64,000 nt of DNA from Puffinus mauretanicus (Eukaryota; Chordata; Aves; Procellariiformes; Procellariidae), in contig JAJKFH010002906.1 in assembly GCA_023333565.1 (NCBI GenBank), forward strand, positions 496,001-560,000, written 5' to 3'. Under the pieces are notes generated by a model that did not search any database, was not told where the DNA came from, and saw nothing but the letters and a program-made list of their open reading frames with translations. Shown piece by piece: positions 47,901-60,600 of the stretch. Numbering within the stretch: the stretch's first letter is position 1; the number at the start of each line of letters is the position of its first letter. The position numbers were made by a program, and so were the translations under genes.

Positions 47901-49607
47901 ACTGAACCCTTTCATGCATCTTCATGCAAGGAACTGGCTAGAGCTACAATTTCCAAAACATCATCCCTAAGATTTGATACCTGAATCTCTGTTTGCATGC
48001 TTTAAATATAAATGATCTGATTGCACAACTGCTGGGCACTTGTGGCCTCTTTGCCGCTGTTGAAATGAAACTGCCTTCACCCACATTTGTTCACATATAT
48101 GGTCAGCATGTCTGGGTGCATGACTGAGGCTTTAGGGATTTGTTTGGATGTTGCCATTCTGGAATAGGGCAGGGATGCTGGCTTGGGAGGGGAGCGTCAG
48201 GTAAAAGACCCAGCTGGGCTTCTCAACTTGTTCCATCAGCCTTTTTTTCTTCTTTCCAAACACAGAATCAATGAAATACATTTGATATTTTTTTAAGTAG
48301 AAACTCATGATAATCATAACCAGGGTATCACATAATAATGGAAATTATGTATGGTCATTTCAAATTGGGACAAGGCTAAATGCATATTCACTTATTGAGG
48401 ACTGTGGATTTATTGTCCCATATTCTCAGCCATTAACACAGTGAAAGAAGAAACCCTTTCCTACAGTCAAAAACATACAGCTATTCAAGTGACCTTTATA
48501 TTTAATAGGCTGGAGGTAAGCAGGCATTGACTTTCTAGATTGCAAAGAAGAATTTGGGGACATTATAAAAAGGCTTACATTTTTGTTCTATACTTTGTAC
48601 AAGTATAGGATATTATTTATTAAAGTAATAAATTCCCCAAATTGTCTCACAGAGTTCTTATTAACTGGTGTTTGACAAAATGTTTTGTGTTATAGATGTT
48701 TAAAAATAACAGAAAAAGCAAGCTGTATGTCATGAACTCTCCTGAAAAGCATTTAAATGCATAGGAATTAGATGCTCAGAATCAGTTTATTTATGCCTTT
48801 TCACCTTCCGTATATTTTTGTTTGTCTTTTCCCAAGCTGCCTTTGGCCCTCCCTTGGAGGAATGTAGGAGGCAAACATATCCAAAGGTTAGTGACAGTAG
48901 AGAAGTGTTTTGTGAGATAACCTGTAAAACAGAGAGAATGATACCACAACTATGTGTTGTCAGCCACATGCCTTTTGATTAGGAAGGAAGAAACTAAATA
49001 AAAATACTCCAGATGTTAAAATAAACCTTCACCTTTTCTGTAGGGTATCCATTTACCCCATCCTTTTTAATCTTTCCTTTTACAGATATTTCTGAGCTCT
49101 TGAGTTTCTTATTTCCTTCAGTTCATTTTTCCCCCTACAATGTTTCTCCACTTTACAGGACTTATTAAGATTTTCATTTCACTTGTCTCTGAGGGTTTTT
49201 TCCTCTGTTCTTTAGGACCAGAAGTCTACACGAATCGATTAACGATGTATCTGTTGCTTCTCTGTGCTGCTTTTTTTTTTCCTCAAGCACTTTTCAGAGT
49301 ACCCAGAAGAAATGCTAAGGAGCGTAGATTGTAGATTGGAGGGCGATTAGTTTCTTGCATAGCTTTTGGCTCTTCTCTGCTATGCCACTTCTTCCATTCT
49401 TGCCGTCTTCATTGTACTGGCACTACAGAGCTCAGTTCATCACTACCTTGAGTCTTGTGCAGATGCTTACGCTCTGGCAAAAAATGTTTCTCTCACAACA
49501 AATGAATACTGCTATGTTAGGTGCAAGTGGTGGAAAGGAATGCCCCCCAGTGAAAATGTCTTTCCTTATACCTGGTTTCTGGTACCGTTGCACTTAAGAG
49601 CTTGCGG
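41911..49607. other. Long gene-free AT-rich stretch
   Basis: About 7.7 kb without a recognised gene or clear transposon. Notable only are a local duplication of ttgtttatatg around 45113-45147 and T- and A-runs. All frames are under 135 codons and lack known domains. It may contain conserved non-coding elements, which cannot be judged from one sequence. Confidence 0.45.
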
Positions 49608-49643
49608 GATACTGGATACTGCAGATGATACTGGATACTGCAG
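49608..49643. repeat. Tandem duplication of gatactggatactgcag
   Basis: Two perfect 17-bp copies (49608-49624 and 49627-49643) are separated by 'at'. Each copy itself contains a smaller gatact echo. This looks like a recent slippage or duplication product. Confidence 0.9.
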
Positions 49644-50074
49644 AAGTGCCACAGAGCCCTTCTGAAGGAGTGTCCATAGGCTTGCTGGAGACCACTGGGA
49701 ATATGGTGTACAGTAGCCTGTGACCTCCACGGGGTACCTGTACGCCTCCCCATCTCTTGGGCCACAGGAGTGGCTATGGAGCACCAGGCATGGCTGTCGG
49801 GGTGAAGGAGACCTGGATGATTTTGGGCTGAGTAATGAAAAACTGGAAGAGTTTTTTCACAAAATTATTCCTTCCTCACAGCAAAGGCGCCATCCCCATC
49901 CCCATCCATGTCCCCTTCCCGTCCCCGTCCCCACCACTTCCCCCTGGCTGCGCCTTCAGCCAAGCGTGTTAGTCACGCTTCTTTCTTTGGCCAGATCTTT
50001 GGGAAATCGGAAAAGTGTGTCACCTGAGAGCAGCCAAAAAAAAGAGCAAGATACTTTAATAGGGCAGCCTGCCT
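49644..50074. other. Flank left of the 50 kb CpG island, with a C-rich simple repeat
   Basis: A C-rich simple repeat of CCCCAT and CCCCGT/CCCGTC-like units occupies about 49890-49946. A 120-codon plus frame (49720-50082) crosses it and yields a His/Pro/Val-rich stretch. This is a composition effect, not a recognised protein. Confidence 0.6.
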
Positions 50075-50420
50075 GCTGCTAGAGGCTTCTCAGCCCGGGC
50101 TCTCCCGCCTGCCAGAGGGCGGCTGGGTGGAGGGGGGGGATGCTGACCTGGCGGCCCTGCTCTGCCCTTCCCTCTGCGGGCAGCGTGTCGCGGTGTAGCC
50201 GGGCAGCTCGCTCCCCCTTCTCACCGCTCTGCTCCGGCCCCACACTCGCCCACTCAGCCCACCGCCCTGCGCTGCCCCGTCCTCGTCTCCCCGTCCCCGT
50301 CTCCCCGTGCCGGCGCCGACACAAGATGGCGCCGCAGCCCCCGCGGTGCCGCCGGCTGGTGGCTGACAGGTAGCGGCCGTGCCACGGCCAGCCGCCGCCG
50401 GGGTCACGGCTCAGGCCTGA
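50075..50420. promoter_or_regulatory. Orphan CpG-island promoter, possibly bidirectional
   Basis: About 345 bp of very G+C- and CpG-rich sequence stand alone more than 47 kb from the NDUFV2 island. The plus strand has caagATGGCGCC (ATG at 50326), a YY1-type element often found just downstream of TATA-less starts. The minus strand has a good splice donor, GAGCG|gtgagaag, with its GT at 50224-50223. The plus strand has gacag|gtag at 50369/50370. The whole looks like a housekeeping-type promoter with first exons, but the gene or non-coding transcript it serves is unknown. Confidence 0.6.
50326..50373 (+). CDS. Possible first coding exon or short upstream frame, unidentified
   Basis: An ATG in the YY1-type motif aagATGGCGCC opens a frame reading MAPQPPRCRRLVADR and then TAG at 50371-50373. 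If the weak donor at 50369/50370 is used, the exon would contribute 14 codons plus two bases and continue elsewhere. I recognise no family from so short a peptide and no downstream exon was identified. It may be a non-coding first exon in which the ATG is irrelevant. Confidence 0.2.
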   Translation: MAPQPPRCRRLVADR

Positions 50421-53400
50421 CCAGCTTTCAGGGGATCGCCTGAGGAGGCTGAATTACAAACTCCACATAAATTCACGCGTTGGCGTTTTTTTTTGGCGTG
50501 CGTAGCCATAACGGCGAGCACGGCTGCGGTACCAAGCAGGGGAAATGGTGGCCTGACTTCAAAAACGCAGGCCCAGCGCTGTGGCCACTAGTGGCTTTCC
50601 TCCGGGAGTGAGGCGAAGGCCAGGCAACGCAAATATCCCCGCCGTGGGGTGACGGCCAGGGTGCTGGCAAAGGGAGGCGCAGGAGTGTGGACGTCCTCTG
50701 CTGGGTTTCGGTCTGCGCCTCTCAGCTGCTCCCCTTGCAGATGGCTCACACAGGGCCTGAGGCCGCCAGGTCCAGGGGGTTGTCGGGGATTGGGGAGTTA
50801 GGTTTGCAAAAAGAAAAGGGCGAAGTTTTTCCCCCCCAGGGGCAAATTTTCACAGGGGCCTGGGCTTGGAGATGCTATTGGAGGAGTTTTGTGCCATGAG
50901 TATCAGTGGGTTAGGGTTACCCACCTGTCCTCTTGGGACGCACCTGAGGGGTGAGAGAAACCGCGAGGTGAAAAGGTGACGTAAAGCCATTTTAGCTGAA
51001 ACGCGCTCACTGGACTGAAGCAGATCAAGCAGCAGTCCAGTGTTATGTGCATATAGCACACCTATATGTATATGTAATGTAGTCTAAGGACATTACTGAG
51101 ATTTAAATGCAGGGGAAAAAAAGACTATGCTCTTTTTTTACGAGTCTTTGCCTTCATACGCTTCTGTGCCTTCAAACAGAGGCAAAGTAAGGCCTAACAA
51201 AATCTTTTGCTGAAAGCAAAAAACAAGGAGCACTCAGATTAAACCTCTGCACTTCCCCGCTGAGTTTGCTTTTGTTAGCTGGGTTAGGTAAAAACTGGGT
51301 GAAGTTTGCTGTTAGGTCTCTGCTTGTCCAAAATGTCACTGTTATCTCAGTGGAGAGAGGGAAGGAGTGAAAAGGAGAGGGGCTGTATAATGCTTCACGT
51401 GGCAGGGATGGAGTATGGGCAAGGAGGGGTGCGGTAGGAAGGGGACTGTGTTTTTTGTGGTGCCCGGGTGACTGTTAGGAAGCAGGGAGCAGCGATGATC
51501 TGGATGTGAGCTGGGGAGGATCGACACCAGGTTTCCTGCTGCTGAGTCACTGCCCAGCCACGCCTGGCACTGGCAGCTGGGTGCTTGGGCAGGACGTGTA
51601 TAAATACTCACTGATGACTCTACGGATGTGCACTCCTCTGATAACGGTGTGGTTGAAGCTGTTGTCCAAAAGACCCTATGCCAGCAAAATCAGAGACCTT
51701 GGGATGTAGTCTGGAGATAAAAAGAAATGTGATATTTTGGTGGGAAAAGGCCAGCATTAGCTGAAATTGGCCATAAGCAATGTATTGCCATTTCCAGAAA
51801 GAGCCTGGCTGATAATAACATTCTTTTCTTCCCTGCCCTTCCCTGACTACAAAAACATCTCATTCAGCTGTGCAGATCTCCAAACTGGAGCCAAACCTGG
51901 AGGAGCTGTAGTAGTTGCAGATATGTTCTCATTTGGCAAGGGTGGAGCGACGCCCAGAGCTGGATTTTGTCAGTCAGACGGACAAAGCAGAACAAAGCAT
52001 CACCACAACAAAAAGCTCTGCCCCGTCTAAGGTAAAGCGTTGTTTGTTTATGACTGCTGGGCTCCTGGTGAGGAGAAAACAGAGGAGAAACTTAATAGTG
52101 CTTTAAGAGAGCCCTTAAAAGTTTTTTTTCAGCCCTGCAATTTATTTTCATTAACAGGCTACTTATACATGTTGGAACTTGCCTAACAGGAATTTGTTTA
52201 TTAGTTATTATTGTTATACTTTGCTGGAAAGGAATATGTAGAGACCCATACCTTTAAAGGTCTGGCAAAAGGCAGCTGGATCTAGTTACATGGTGCAGAA
52301 TTGTACTAAACAACATGATCAACAAGAATATAAACAGTGAATGAAGCAGGATTTCATACAGAGCTGTGTCTCTGGTGTATCACCACACAGCCCTCTTTTC
52401 AGCCCTCCCCCCCAAGAGCTTCTGTTTCAGTCACAGCCAAAATCAGGGAAGAAAATCTTGGTATATTCTTTCAAGGCATCATTAAAGACTTCCACTACAT
52501 TGTCAAAGGAGGGCAGTCTCAAGTAAAGAAAAAGACTTAAAAACCCAAACCCTTGTGAACCTGAATGTTTATGAAAAATCCTGATAAAGATGCTCCATCT
52601 GATGCTGAAAAGTCCTTCTCGGTACAAGCCGCAGGTACATTTTCCATAGCCATAGGAATGAATGGGCTCTCCCCCCCCCGAGTGCTTTTATAGAAGATGG
52701 TGAAACAACAATGCAAAATTGTGATGGTTAAAGCACGATACATAGCAGAGAACAGAGATGAGCTGATATTCTAGTGAAAGGAACAGTAAATAATAAACAA
52801 GACTATTAAGAAACATGAAAAACTTACGCTGTTCTATAGCTAATAGATAACAATGACAGTACCCTGAGGATAAAGGTAGGAGAAAGCAACTACAATGAGT
52901 CTTTTCATAGCAGTATATCTTTTTGTAGAATAAGAGGCAACAAAATACAGTTAAAAAAACCCAGAAGACAAGTTGTCTGTGTGTGTTATTAATGCAGGAG
53001 GAAGAATTGAAAATGTCTTTGGCCCCAGAGAGAGATCAGTGTGCATCACCCGTCTGCTAAGAATAAGGGCAAGAAAGACAAACCCCTGAATAGTGCAAGG
53101 AATAATGGATGAACAAAAAACCTAGACATAAATCTGTTAGTAGGATGAAGTATGAGGCAGTAGTCACAACTTGCTAAAATTAAACCAGTGAATCTGAACA
53201 TTAAATGTATCTCTGGTGCACCTTACTTGATTCACTGAGAATACACTTGGGATGTAGTTGACAAACGGTGTTTATTAGTGAGCTAATAGACTGAATTTGA
53301 ACAGAGAGGGAAATAAAACAAATGATTGACAGCACTGAGCATTTTCTCATGGTAGTTTCTGTAGGACGCAATGACTTAGTATATACATCCCTCACATGTG

Positions 53401-55017
53401 GGTTGCTCAAGTCACCGAATGCTTCATACCAAGAGGCAGCAAAAACGTTCACTCCTCCAGCCTCAGTGCCGATGTGCCTGCCCTAGGGAGCAGCTGCTAG
53501 AGCTGTGCCAGATTTTTGGTGCATGCTGCACTGTGCCACCCAGTGACTACATCAGTTTATAGTACGGTGACCTCTAGGACCTGAAGACCTCAAATAATTT
53601 GACCATCCCCAAATAAATGTCATATTTTAGGCAAGATTTTTTTATTTGGTTAAGGCGTTTATTGACATCTATGAATTTATCTTAACACAGATGTTTTATT
53701 TAGACTAAAGGACAACTCTAATTTAAAAAAATGTAGGGCATGGATGGGAAAGCAAGAGAGCCTGGGGAAAAGCCCTATGACAGTAATTCAGATCTTATCT
53801 CAAATAAATGTAAATAGTCAAAGCTTGCTGTAGGTGTATACAAATGTCATATTGCTCTGTGAGATGCCTTACTTCTTGTATTGTTTCTGCTAAAGACGAC
53901 TTTCTGAGACAAGACACCAAACAAAACCTGTTGTTACTGAGGATGGCCGCGTTCTTACAACCATACCAGGTGCCTGTTTGCAGAGGCAGTCAGGGTGGAA
54001 CCTGTTTTTTTTATGCAAGAGCACCCTGGAGCTGGTTGAATCCAGGTTGGTTTCCATTTTAAAAAATCCCCCAGACCTGAGTGATGCTTTTGTGTAGGGT
54101 GGTGATGCTGAACTGTCTGAATGCAGAAGAGCTTCCATGATACTGTGCCCTTTCTCTCTGTATCTCCTACGTAGTGAGGCAAAGTTTTCCATCCTGGCTT
54201 CCACAGCAAGAGAGACCTAGAAAGTGGGAGCTTGAAGGCAAGTCTCCAGGTATCTGAAGACACTGTCCCTCTGCAGTCTCACCTGTAACTGGCAATTTGT
54301 TGGTGCAAATAGCCCACTTTTTTCTTCTTCTTCTTCCTAGTCTTTCCAGAAGCCTCAAGCTTTCACAAGTGGTTTGTGGAGTGGGACACCAGCTCAGCCT
54401 GGCCGGGATGCAACAGATTTCTGGCTATGGCTGTGGCAGAGTGTGAGAGCGGTTCCATAGCTGGATGTGCTTTCTGGGTTACTGGCTTCCTCACACTACC
54501 CCCACATACCTGTCTCTGCTCAGTATTCATGTTCAGGCACTTCCAAGAGGTTTTCAGAGCTTTCATAGCTCTGGCCTGATGGCTTCTGGTTTTTCCTGTC
54601 CTCTGGGCATCCACAACTGTTTGGGTGAGCCTAACATAAGAAGCTGTTTTATCTGCAGCCTCTGCACTACTCCCTGTGTATGATCTGCGATATTTGCAAG
54701 TACTTGAAACATCAAGGAGCCTACAGGGTACCTTAGATTTGTTGCAACACCTTGAAATCAGTGGAGAGAGAAGAGTTTAGGCCAGCTGAGAATCTAGGCC
54801 ACAATGTAACTGTGATGCGTTTTTCTACGTTCGTTCAGTTGCTCATTACTTTTATGGTAAAAGAGAAGCGCTGAAGGTGAAAATGTGAATCTGCAGAACA
54901 TACGTGTAACTTGTGTAAATTCTGTTAATAAACTTACTTTGTCCTCAAGAGTATAGCTTCTGAGCTCTCTCTGAATCCTCATACATTTGTCCTCCCAAAA
55001 CGCCTCTGAGTGCACTG
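50421..55017. other. Gene-free DNA right of the 50 kb island
   Basis: The first 500 bp are still G+C-rich and grade into AT-rich sequence. No gene was recognised. A TTC run occurs at about 54321-54335, and a C-run at about 52671-52678. Overlapping frames of 60-105 codons around 53.9-54.6 kb lie on both strands and have no known domains. Confidence 0.45.
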
Positions 55018-55135
55018 CTATTGTCCTTGTTCTACACAGTGTTCAGGAATGGAGAGATTAAGTGAATTGCTTGATGGCAACCATGTCTTGTAAGTTCCAG
55101 TTTAGTGTGCAGACTCGAAGATCATTCTCTATGCC
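55018..55135 (-). repeat. MIR-like SINE remnant
   Basis: The string 'caggaatggagagattaagtgaattgcttgatggcaac' and the following 'agttccagtt..gtgtgcagactcg' correspond to the reverse-complement MIR core ('gaaactgaggcacagagaggttaagtgacttgcccaaggtcac'). It is strongly diverged. Confidence 0.55.
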
Positions 55136-57225
55136 AGATATTAATAATTTTAATAAAGGGACCATGGGATGCAATTTCAGACTTCTTGAAGCTCAGTCGT
55201 GGAGAATGAGATTAAATAAATTTCTCCCACCTCATTCCCCATTGGTGGTATGTCATGGGCCTTCTCCAGCTCTCAAGCTACTTGTCATTTCATCTGTAAT
55301 TCCTTCTTCCACATCAAGTGGCCGAGACAGTGGTCTAATACGCTGATAAAGGAGAATCCTGAGAGAAACTGATATTTGGTTCTGCAGATTGTAACTATTC
55401 ATGTAATTGGCTATCATCTCTATAATTACATTTCGTCCAAAAGCCAGATCAAACTAAACTCACTGGGGAACAGGCTATCAAAAATGAATAAACGTATCTC
55501 AGGGGCAAAATCTCAGGTATTGTTTTAAGAGAACAAAAATACAATAAAATACTCTTTTTAAGGTGTTTTTGTGATTTTTAAAAATGATGGGCAAGAGAAG
55601 GTATGATGCCAAACAGTAAATTTTTGGATGATGTTGTGATACTCCCATTTCCATGTTGCAGTGAAGTGTGAGTGGACATACCCCTTACACTGTCTCAGAT
55701 CAGTAAGGGACTCCGTGAACGTTCCTATGAGTTTTTTTGTATAAGTAGCCCATGTCACTAATCTTAAAATTTTCTTAGAGAAGAGCATTCACGCTCCATC
55801 AGGTGTGTGCAATCTTTCTCTCTGCTGCTCTACATTGCCAAGGGTCCATTGCTGGTTTCCTTGGCAGCTGGGGGAGAAATGGTGATTACTTCTGGGAAAG
55901 CTCTGTGAAATGCTCTGAGATGTTTCCATTATAGGAGAGTAGTTCCACAAAGTCCATCTTCTTGAAAGTGAGCTAGCTGGAGCTCGTGAGTGAAATTTTC
56001 AGTGGGAGAAGCTGGAAGTTGCCACCTGTGGATTTTTCCTCTGAGTAAGGCCACCAGTTGAATCTGCAGCGCAGAGCCTGAGCGGGGGGGTCTGCCTTGC
56101 CCTAGGCAAACACAGGGCAAGGGTGTGGGCTGCCCAGGGGTGGGCTCCCAGGCTGGAATTGCAGTAGGTTATGGAGCCCTTTGAGTTGAGCAGATCCTGA
56201 GCAAGAGGAAGGAAGCTGGCTCTCAGGAGACCTGAGGAACACAAGCACCTCAATTGGGACTGAATTAATTGAAAACTGGTCTCTGCAAGGTCAGAAGGAT
56301 GTGCAAGTACCATGACTGGCCTTCTGAGGAAATCTATATAGAGTTGCAACAAAGAAACCTGATGGGGAAAACATGATGTTATCTTATGACAGTTACCTAT
56401 TAATTAAACAGCACCTTGCCTCCTTACCCATTCCTCGTATAAGATTTATTGATTTCTAAACAGACCTTTATAAGAGTCATTTATGAGACTGGAAGGAAGA
56501 ATTATTTAATGCCTGCCTGACAATTTATATTGGTGGATTTCAACAGGAGAGACAACGGTAAAATGTTGTGACTAGGTACAGTGCTGCGAGCAGATGTAAA
56601 TTGCCAGCCCACCAATACTTCAGAGTCATTAAGTGCCAACGCCTATTGATTAGTATGCACTTTCTCCTGCTAATGGCACCAATTTGTGAACAGCCAGCGT
56701 ATGTTTCTGACATTCATTATCCTTTCAGTGACTTGAAGGGGACTCTGCTAACTTTGCCCTTGACTTCCACAAAAATGCTTCGTAGTGTCACTAGTGCTTT
56801 ATAGACCTGAGTTGCATATACAGTGACTAGAAGCTAAGATCAAGGCTGGTACCAACCACCACACTGAAAACGCAAACAGCAGCTGTGTGTAATAAGCTGT
56901 GCGTGTTTGTGTGTAGTTAGAGAGTTTGGTCAATAATAAGAAGAAAGAACAAGGAATAAAGGCTGACAAAGCTCCTTTCTTCCCTGTCCGCTCCCAAACC
57001 CACACAAACTTCAGTCATTTTACACTCCCTTTCATGCCTTGAAAGAAGTCTTTTAGCTATCAGCCAGCTTCTTACCCTGCAAAATCCTCAAAGACGACAG
57101 ACTTCATGTTTCTGTTCCCTGGGAAAGGACACCATTGATCTCTTATCACTAATGATTAACAGCAGACCGAAGACACTAAAATAGCCCCCACCCTCCAAAA
57201 TATATGCAGGCTGAGATCAGAAACA
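55136..57225. other. Gene-free DNA
   Basis: No gene was recognised in 2.1 kb. A minus frame of 117 codons (55999-56352) lacks a recognisable domain. Confidence 0.45.
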
Positions 57226-57672
57226 GTGTTTCGGGATCCTGACAATCGGTTTTTGTTCTGGGGTCAGCCACATCTCTTCTTTGCCTGGCAGAGGATGGGC
57301 TTGCAGAAGCACCTGCTGAGAGCAAAAAGGTCCAAAGAAAGTTTTGGCTCAGCTCTCAGGTGTATCTGTGGCAAGAGCTTCATCTGGAGGGCAGGAGTCA
57401 GAGAAACCAACTGGGCAGAGCTGTCTCTGCGGGATGGGAGCAGGGTTTGGATGGGCAGGAGGTTGGTGAAGTGGAGAGAAGCTGAGAAGTTCCTCCTGAC
57501 TGCTCTAATAGGACTCACCTGGGGTGCTGCATACAGAAGAAAGGGATTTCTTCAGGCCATGCCCTGGCCATTTATGTCAGGCTGTGAAGCTGTACAAGCC
57601 CAAAGGTTTGTTATCTGGAGAAAGAGGAAAACCTGCATTAGGAAGGGAGGAGGCATAAAGCACACTTGCTAA
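57226..57672 (+). other. Open frame of 148 codons without recognised homology
   Basis: This is the longest plus-strand frame outside the CpG islands that is not explained by a repeat. Its product is rich in Trp, Arg and Lys and has no signal peptide, repeat or domain I know. The G+C content here is higher than in the flanks. No Kozak or splice context supports translation, and it could simply lie in a non-coding exon. I consider a real protein unlikely. Confidence 0.1.
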
Positions 57673-60600
57673 AAACAACCAATAACAGCCACAAGGTGCT
57701 AGACTGTGTGAGAAGCTGGTATAACAACTAGATACATAGGAAATGGATAATAGCTCCTCTTCTGCCACTTTTAAAATTCTTTTGTAACTATTACTTCATT
57801 TTATCACATAAAAAGTTCAAAGAGATCTCATGTTATCACTTACTTAGTGCTGCCATCTCATCAAACAGCCAATTTTTTTTTTGGAGGAAAGAGCTTCATT
57901 CTCTCTTTACAGAAGTTCAAGTAAAACCAGGAGAAAAGAAAAATATTTGTTCTCACTTGTCATTACTCAAGACTTGCAAGAGCCAGAATATCTACTGACC
58001 TCCTCACCCTCACAAATTTATAAACAGAAAGCTTTTTGTGTTGAAAGCAAACAGACTTTCTGGAAAGAATAGAGAAGAAAAGATTGCTTTTACCTTTGTG
58101 ATTAACATGGTCACTCCTTCCCAAAAAGTTTGTTCCTTTAAAATATGTAGGAATGATGAGGCTACAGAGAGAGGTCAGAGACAGCTGAACAGCAGAAGGG
58201 TGAGACAAAGATCCAGAAATCCCATTTTGTCACAATCTGCAGTTTCACAGGCACATCCCGTCATGTACCTAATGATTCTAAAGGAGAGCAAATCATAGTT
58301 TTTTTAAAAATTATATAACCCTGCCATAAACTTTGTAGAATGAGAACAGGAAGAAAAGGAGGAGGAATAAGACTGCGGTTACGTGAGCAGATGTTATCCT
58401 TAGAGCTTACCAACTAATGGCTGATAGCAACTCACAAAGCAGCTGAGTCTCCACAGGGTTTGGAACTCAGCTGCATCTGCCACAAAGTAAATGGGAAGAA
58501 CGTTGTGCGATTTTTGAATGCGCAAGGACTTCTCCTTGGGGAAACAATGGCCTTAATGATGAAGCTTTGAGGGAGTGAGAAAAATTCATTAGTCATAAAG
58601 AAATCCTGGTGAGCCACCCAGTCGCTCAGGAATTTAAGATCATTCTTGTTCCCAGTAAGAACGCATATGAATTTAAAAAACATGTAAGAAGAACGAAGTG
58701 TTGCAAGAACTGGATGTGAAGGAGGGCGTAAACAAAAGGAATTAATCTTTGGATTTTTAAAGTAAATTAAATCTCCCGTTGCACTAGAAATCTGACACCG
58801 GAATGGTATGACAAATCAATGTCTCTGCCTTTGAAAGGCAGTTCTCCATCTTCTTTTGGTTAGTCCCAAAGAAAGATGCAAACCAGCCTGTGCAAACTAC
58901 TTCCCAAACTAAAGTGCAATCTGGCCACAGGACCTGCTTGTCACGTTGTGACTGCAGGATAATACAGCTCACAAGTCATGATGCTGTGCCCGCTCCCATG
59001 TACACATTTTGTTCAGCTCTTCATTCATCTCTTTGTTCAGGCAACTTGAATTGCTCGGCACGTTTATGTGGGACTTTTGGAACAGGCTGATTCCTTGTTG
59101 GAGCATAAATGATGGATGTACAGTTTGAGGACATTCATTCTTAGGTCACCTTAATCAGAGCTGGCCAAACCCAGGAAAGTGTTCTTCAGAGAAAAATGTC
59201 ATTATTTTGACATTTGGTTTTGTTCCAGTTTGAAATTAAATCCAATTTGTCAAAATTTCTAGAAGAATTTCTCTAAAGAAAAAAATTACACAGCAAATAC
59301 CAACAACATGGTATTTTTGCAGTGGAGTATGCCTCCTCAAGAGGTAGGCATGCAAGGCCATTTGCCAAATAAATGCGAGATGGTGGTGCTCCAGACTTGG
59401 CGTAGTCTGAGAAGGAGGTCTTCCATGGATCCAAAAGTTCATCTCAGCTTGAATTTGGGCTCTGAAGGGTTTTGGGGCTCTCAGGCTGCTGCTTCCAGGA
59501 CAGAAAATCTGGAAGTGCTGGTGGAGCAGTCCTGCCCTGGGGTACTATGAGCTGCAGAGAGCTGGGCTTTATCGTGCCGCTACTGGCTCACGAGGCAACT
59601 TCCTGATAGAAATCTGAATTCGATTTAGCTAAAGTCCTAACATAAAACAACTCCATAATGTGTTATGAGTTTTACGAGACAGGATTTTTAAATTAATTTT
59701 TGTCCAATTTTGTATGCTTACACAGAGAGAGCCCCTTCACTCTGAACACAGATAGCAAATGGATGTGTTGGTTCTCCCTTCAGAGCTGAGCCAAAATTTG
59801 CATCTCTTAGTAGTTTCCTACAGTCATGGCATTAAGCTAGTTTCTTCATCCCATGCTGATCTCATCTGCTCTGTATGAAAGGTCTTCGGGTCTGAAACAC
59901 ACCTCTCCATGTAGGCACACGGCTTCCTTTCCCTGAGCCTGGCTGTCAGTAGGCAGCCCCAAGCTTTTTGAGACAGGGTGGGTGCGTAGCAGAGAGCAGG
60001 CTCTCACACGCTTCCCAAGACAAATAAAACAAAAATAAAAGGAAGGGGATTGAGGTAAAGTTGTTGAAGGGCCAAGCGGCTCCACAAGTTTGGATGATGG
60101 TCAGTATTATTTTTTTTTTTTGGCAATGATTCAAACTAAATTCTGCAGTCAGAAGGAAGAGTGAGGGAGAAAGTGATTTTCAGCACCCTGATTTGCATAA
60201 GGCTACAACTGGAACTTGTGCTTCATTAGACATTAATGAATCCAAACCTTGGTCATGCTTAAATGGCTTTGGATTTTTGAGAAAGACATGAGGGAAGAGT
60301 TTGGATTGTTATAAATATTTTTAATGTTACTTTAGGTAATGGATAAAGTGAAGTGGTTGTAATGAGGATTTCTGGTCACACTTTAAATATACTACAATAT
60401 ACAGTATGGCAGTCCTCTTAAACTACATTAACTTTTTTTATAATATGTAAACATTAATTTCCTATATTTATGGAAAATTGTATTGAGGGGAATCAAAGCT
60501 GGCAGATTATCCACCCCATTTACCAACATAGTGATAGTTGATATATGTCAATTATACGCAATGCATAGTAAAGAGAAAAGCCCATGCAGCAACTGCTACT

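Noticed and set aside
49720..50082. 120-codon plus frame with a His/Pro/Val repeat
   Set aside because: It is generated by the CCCCAT/CCCCGT simple repeat.
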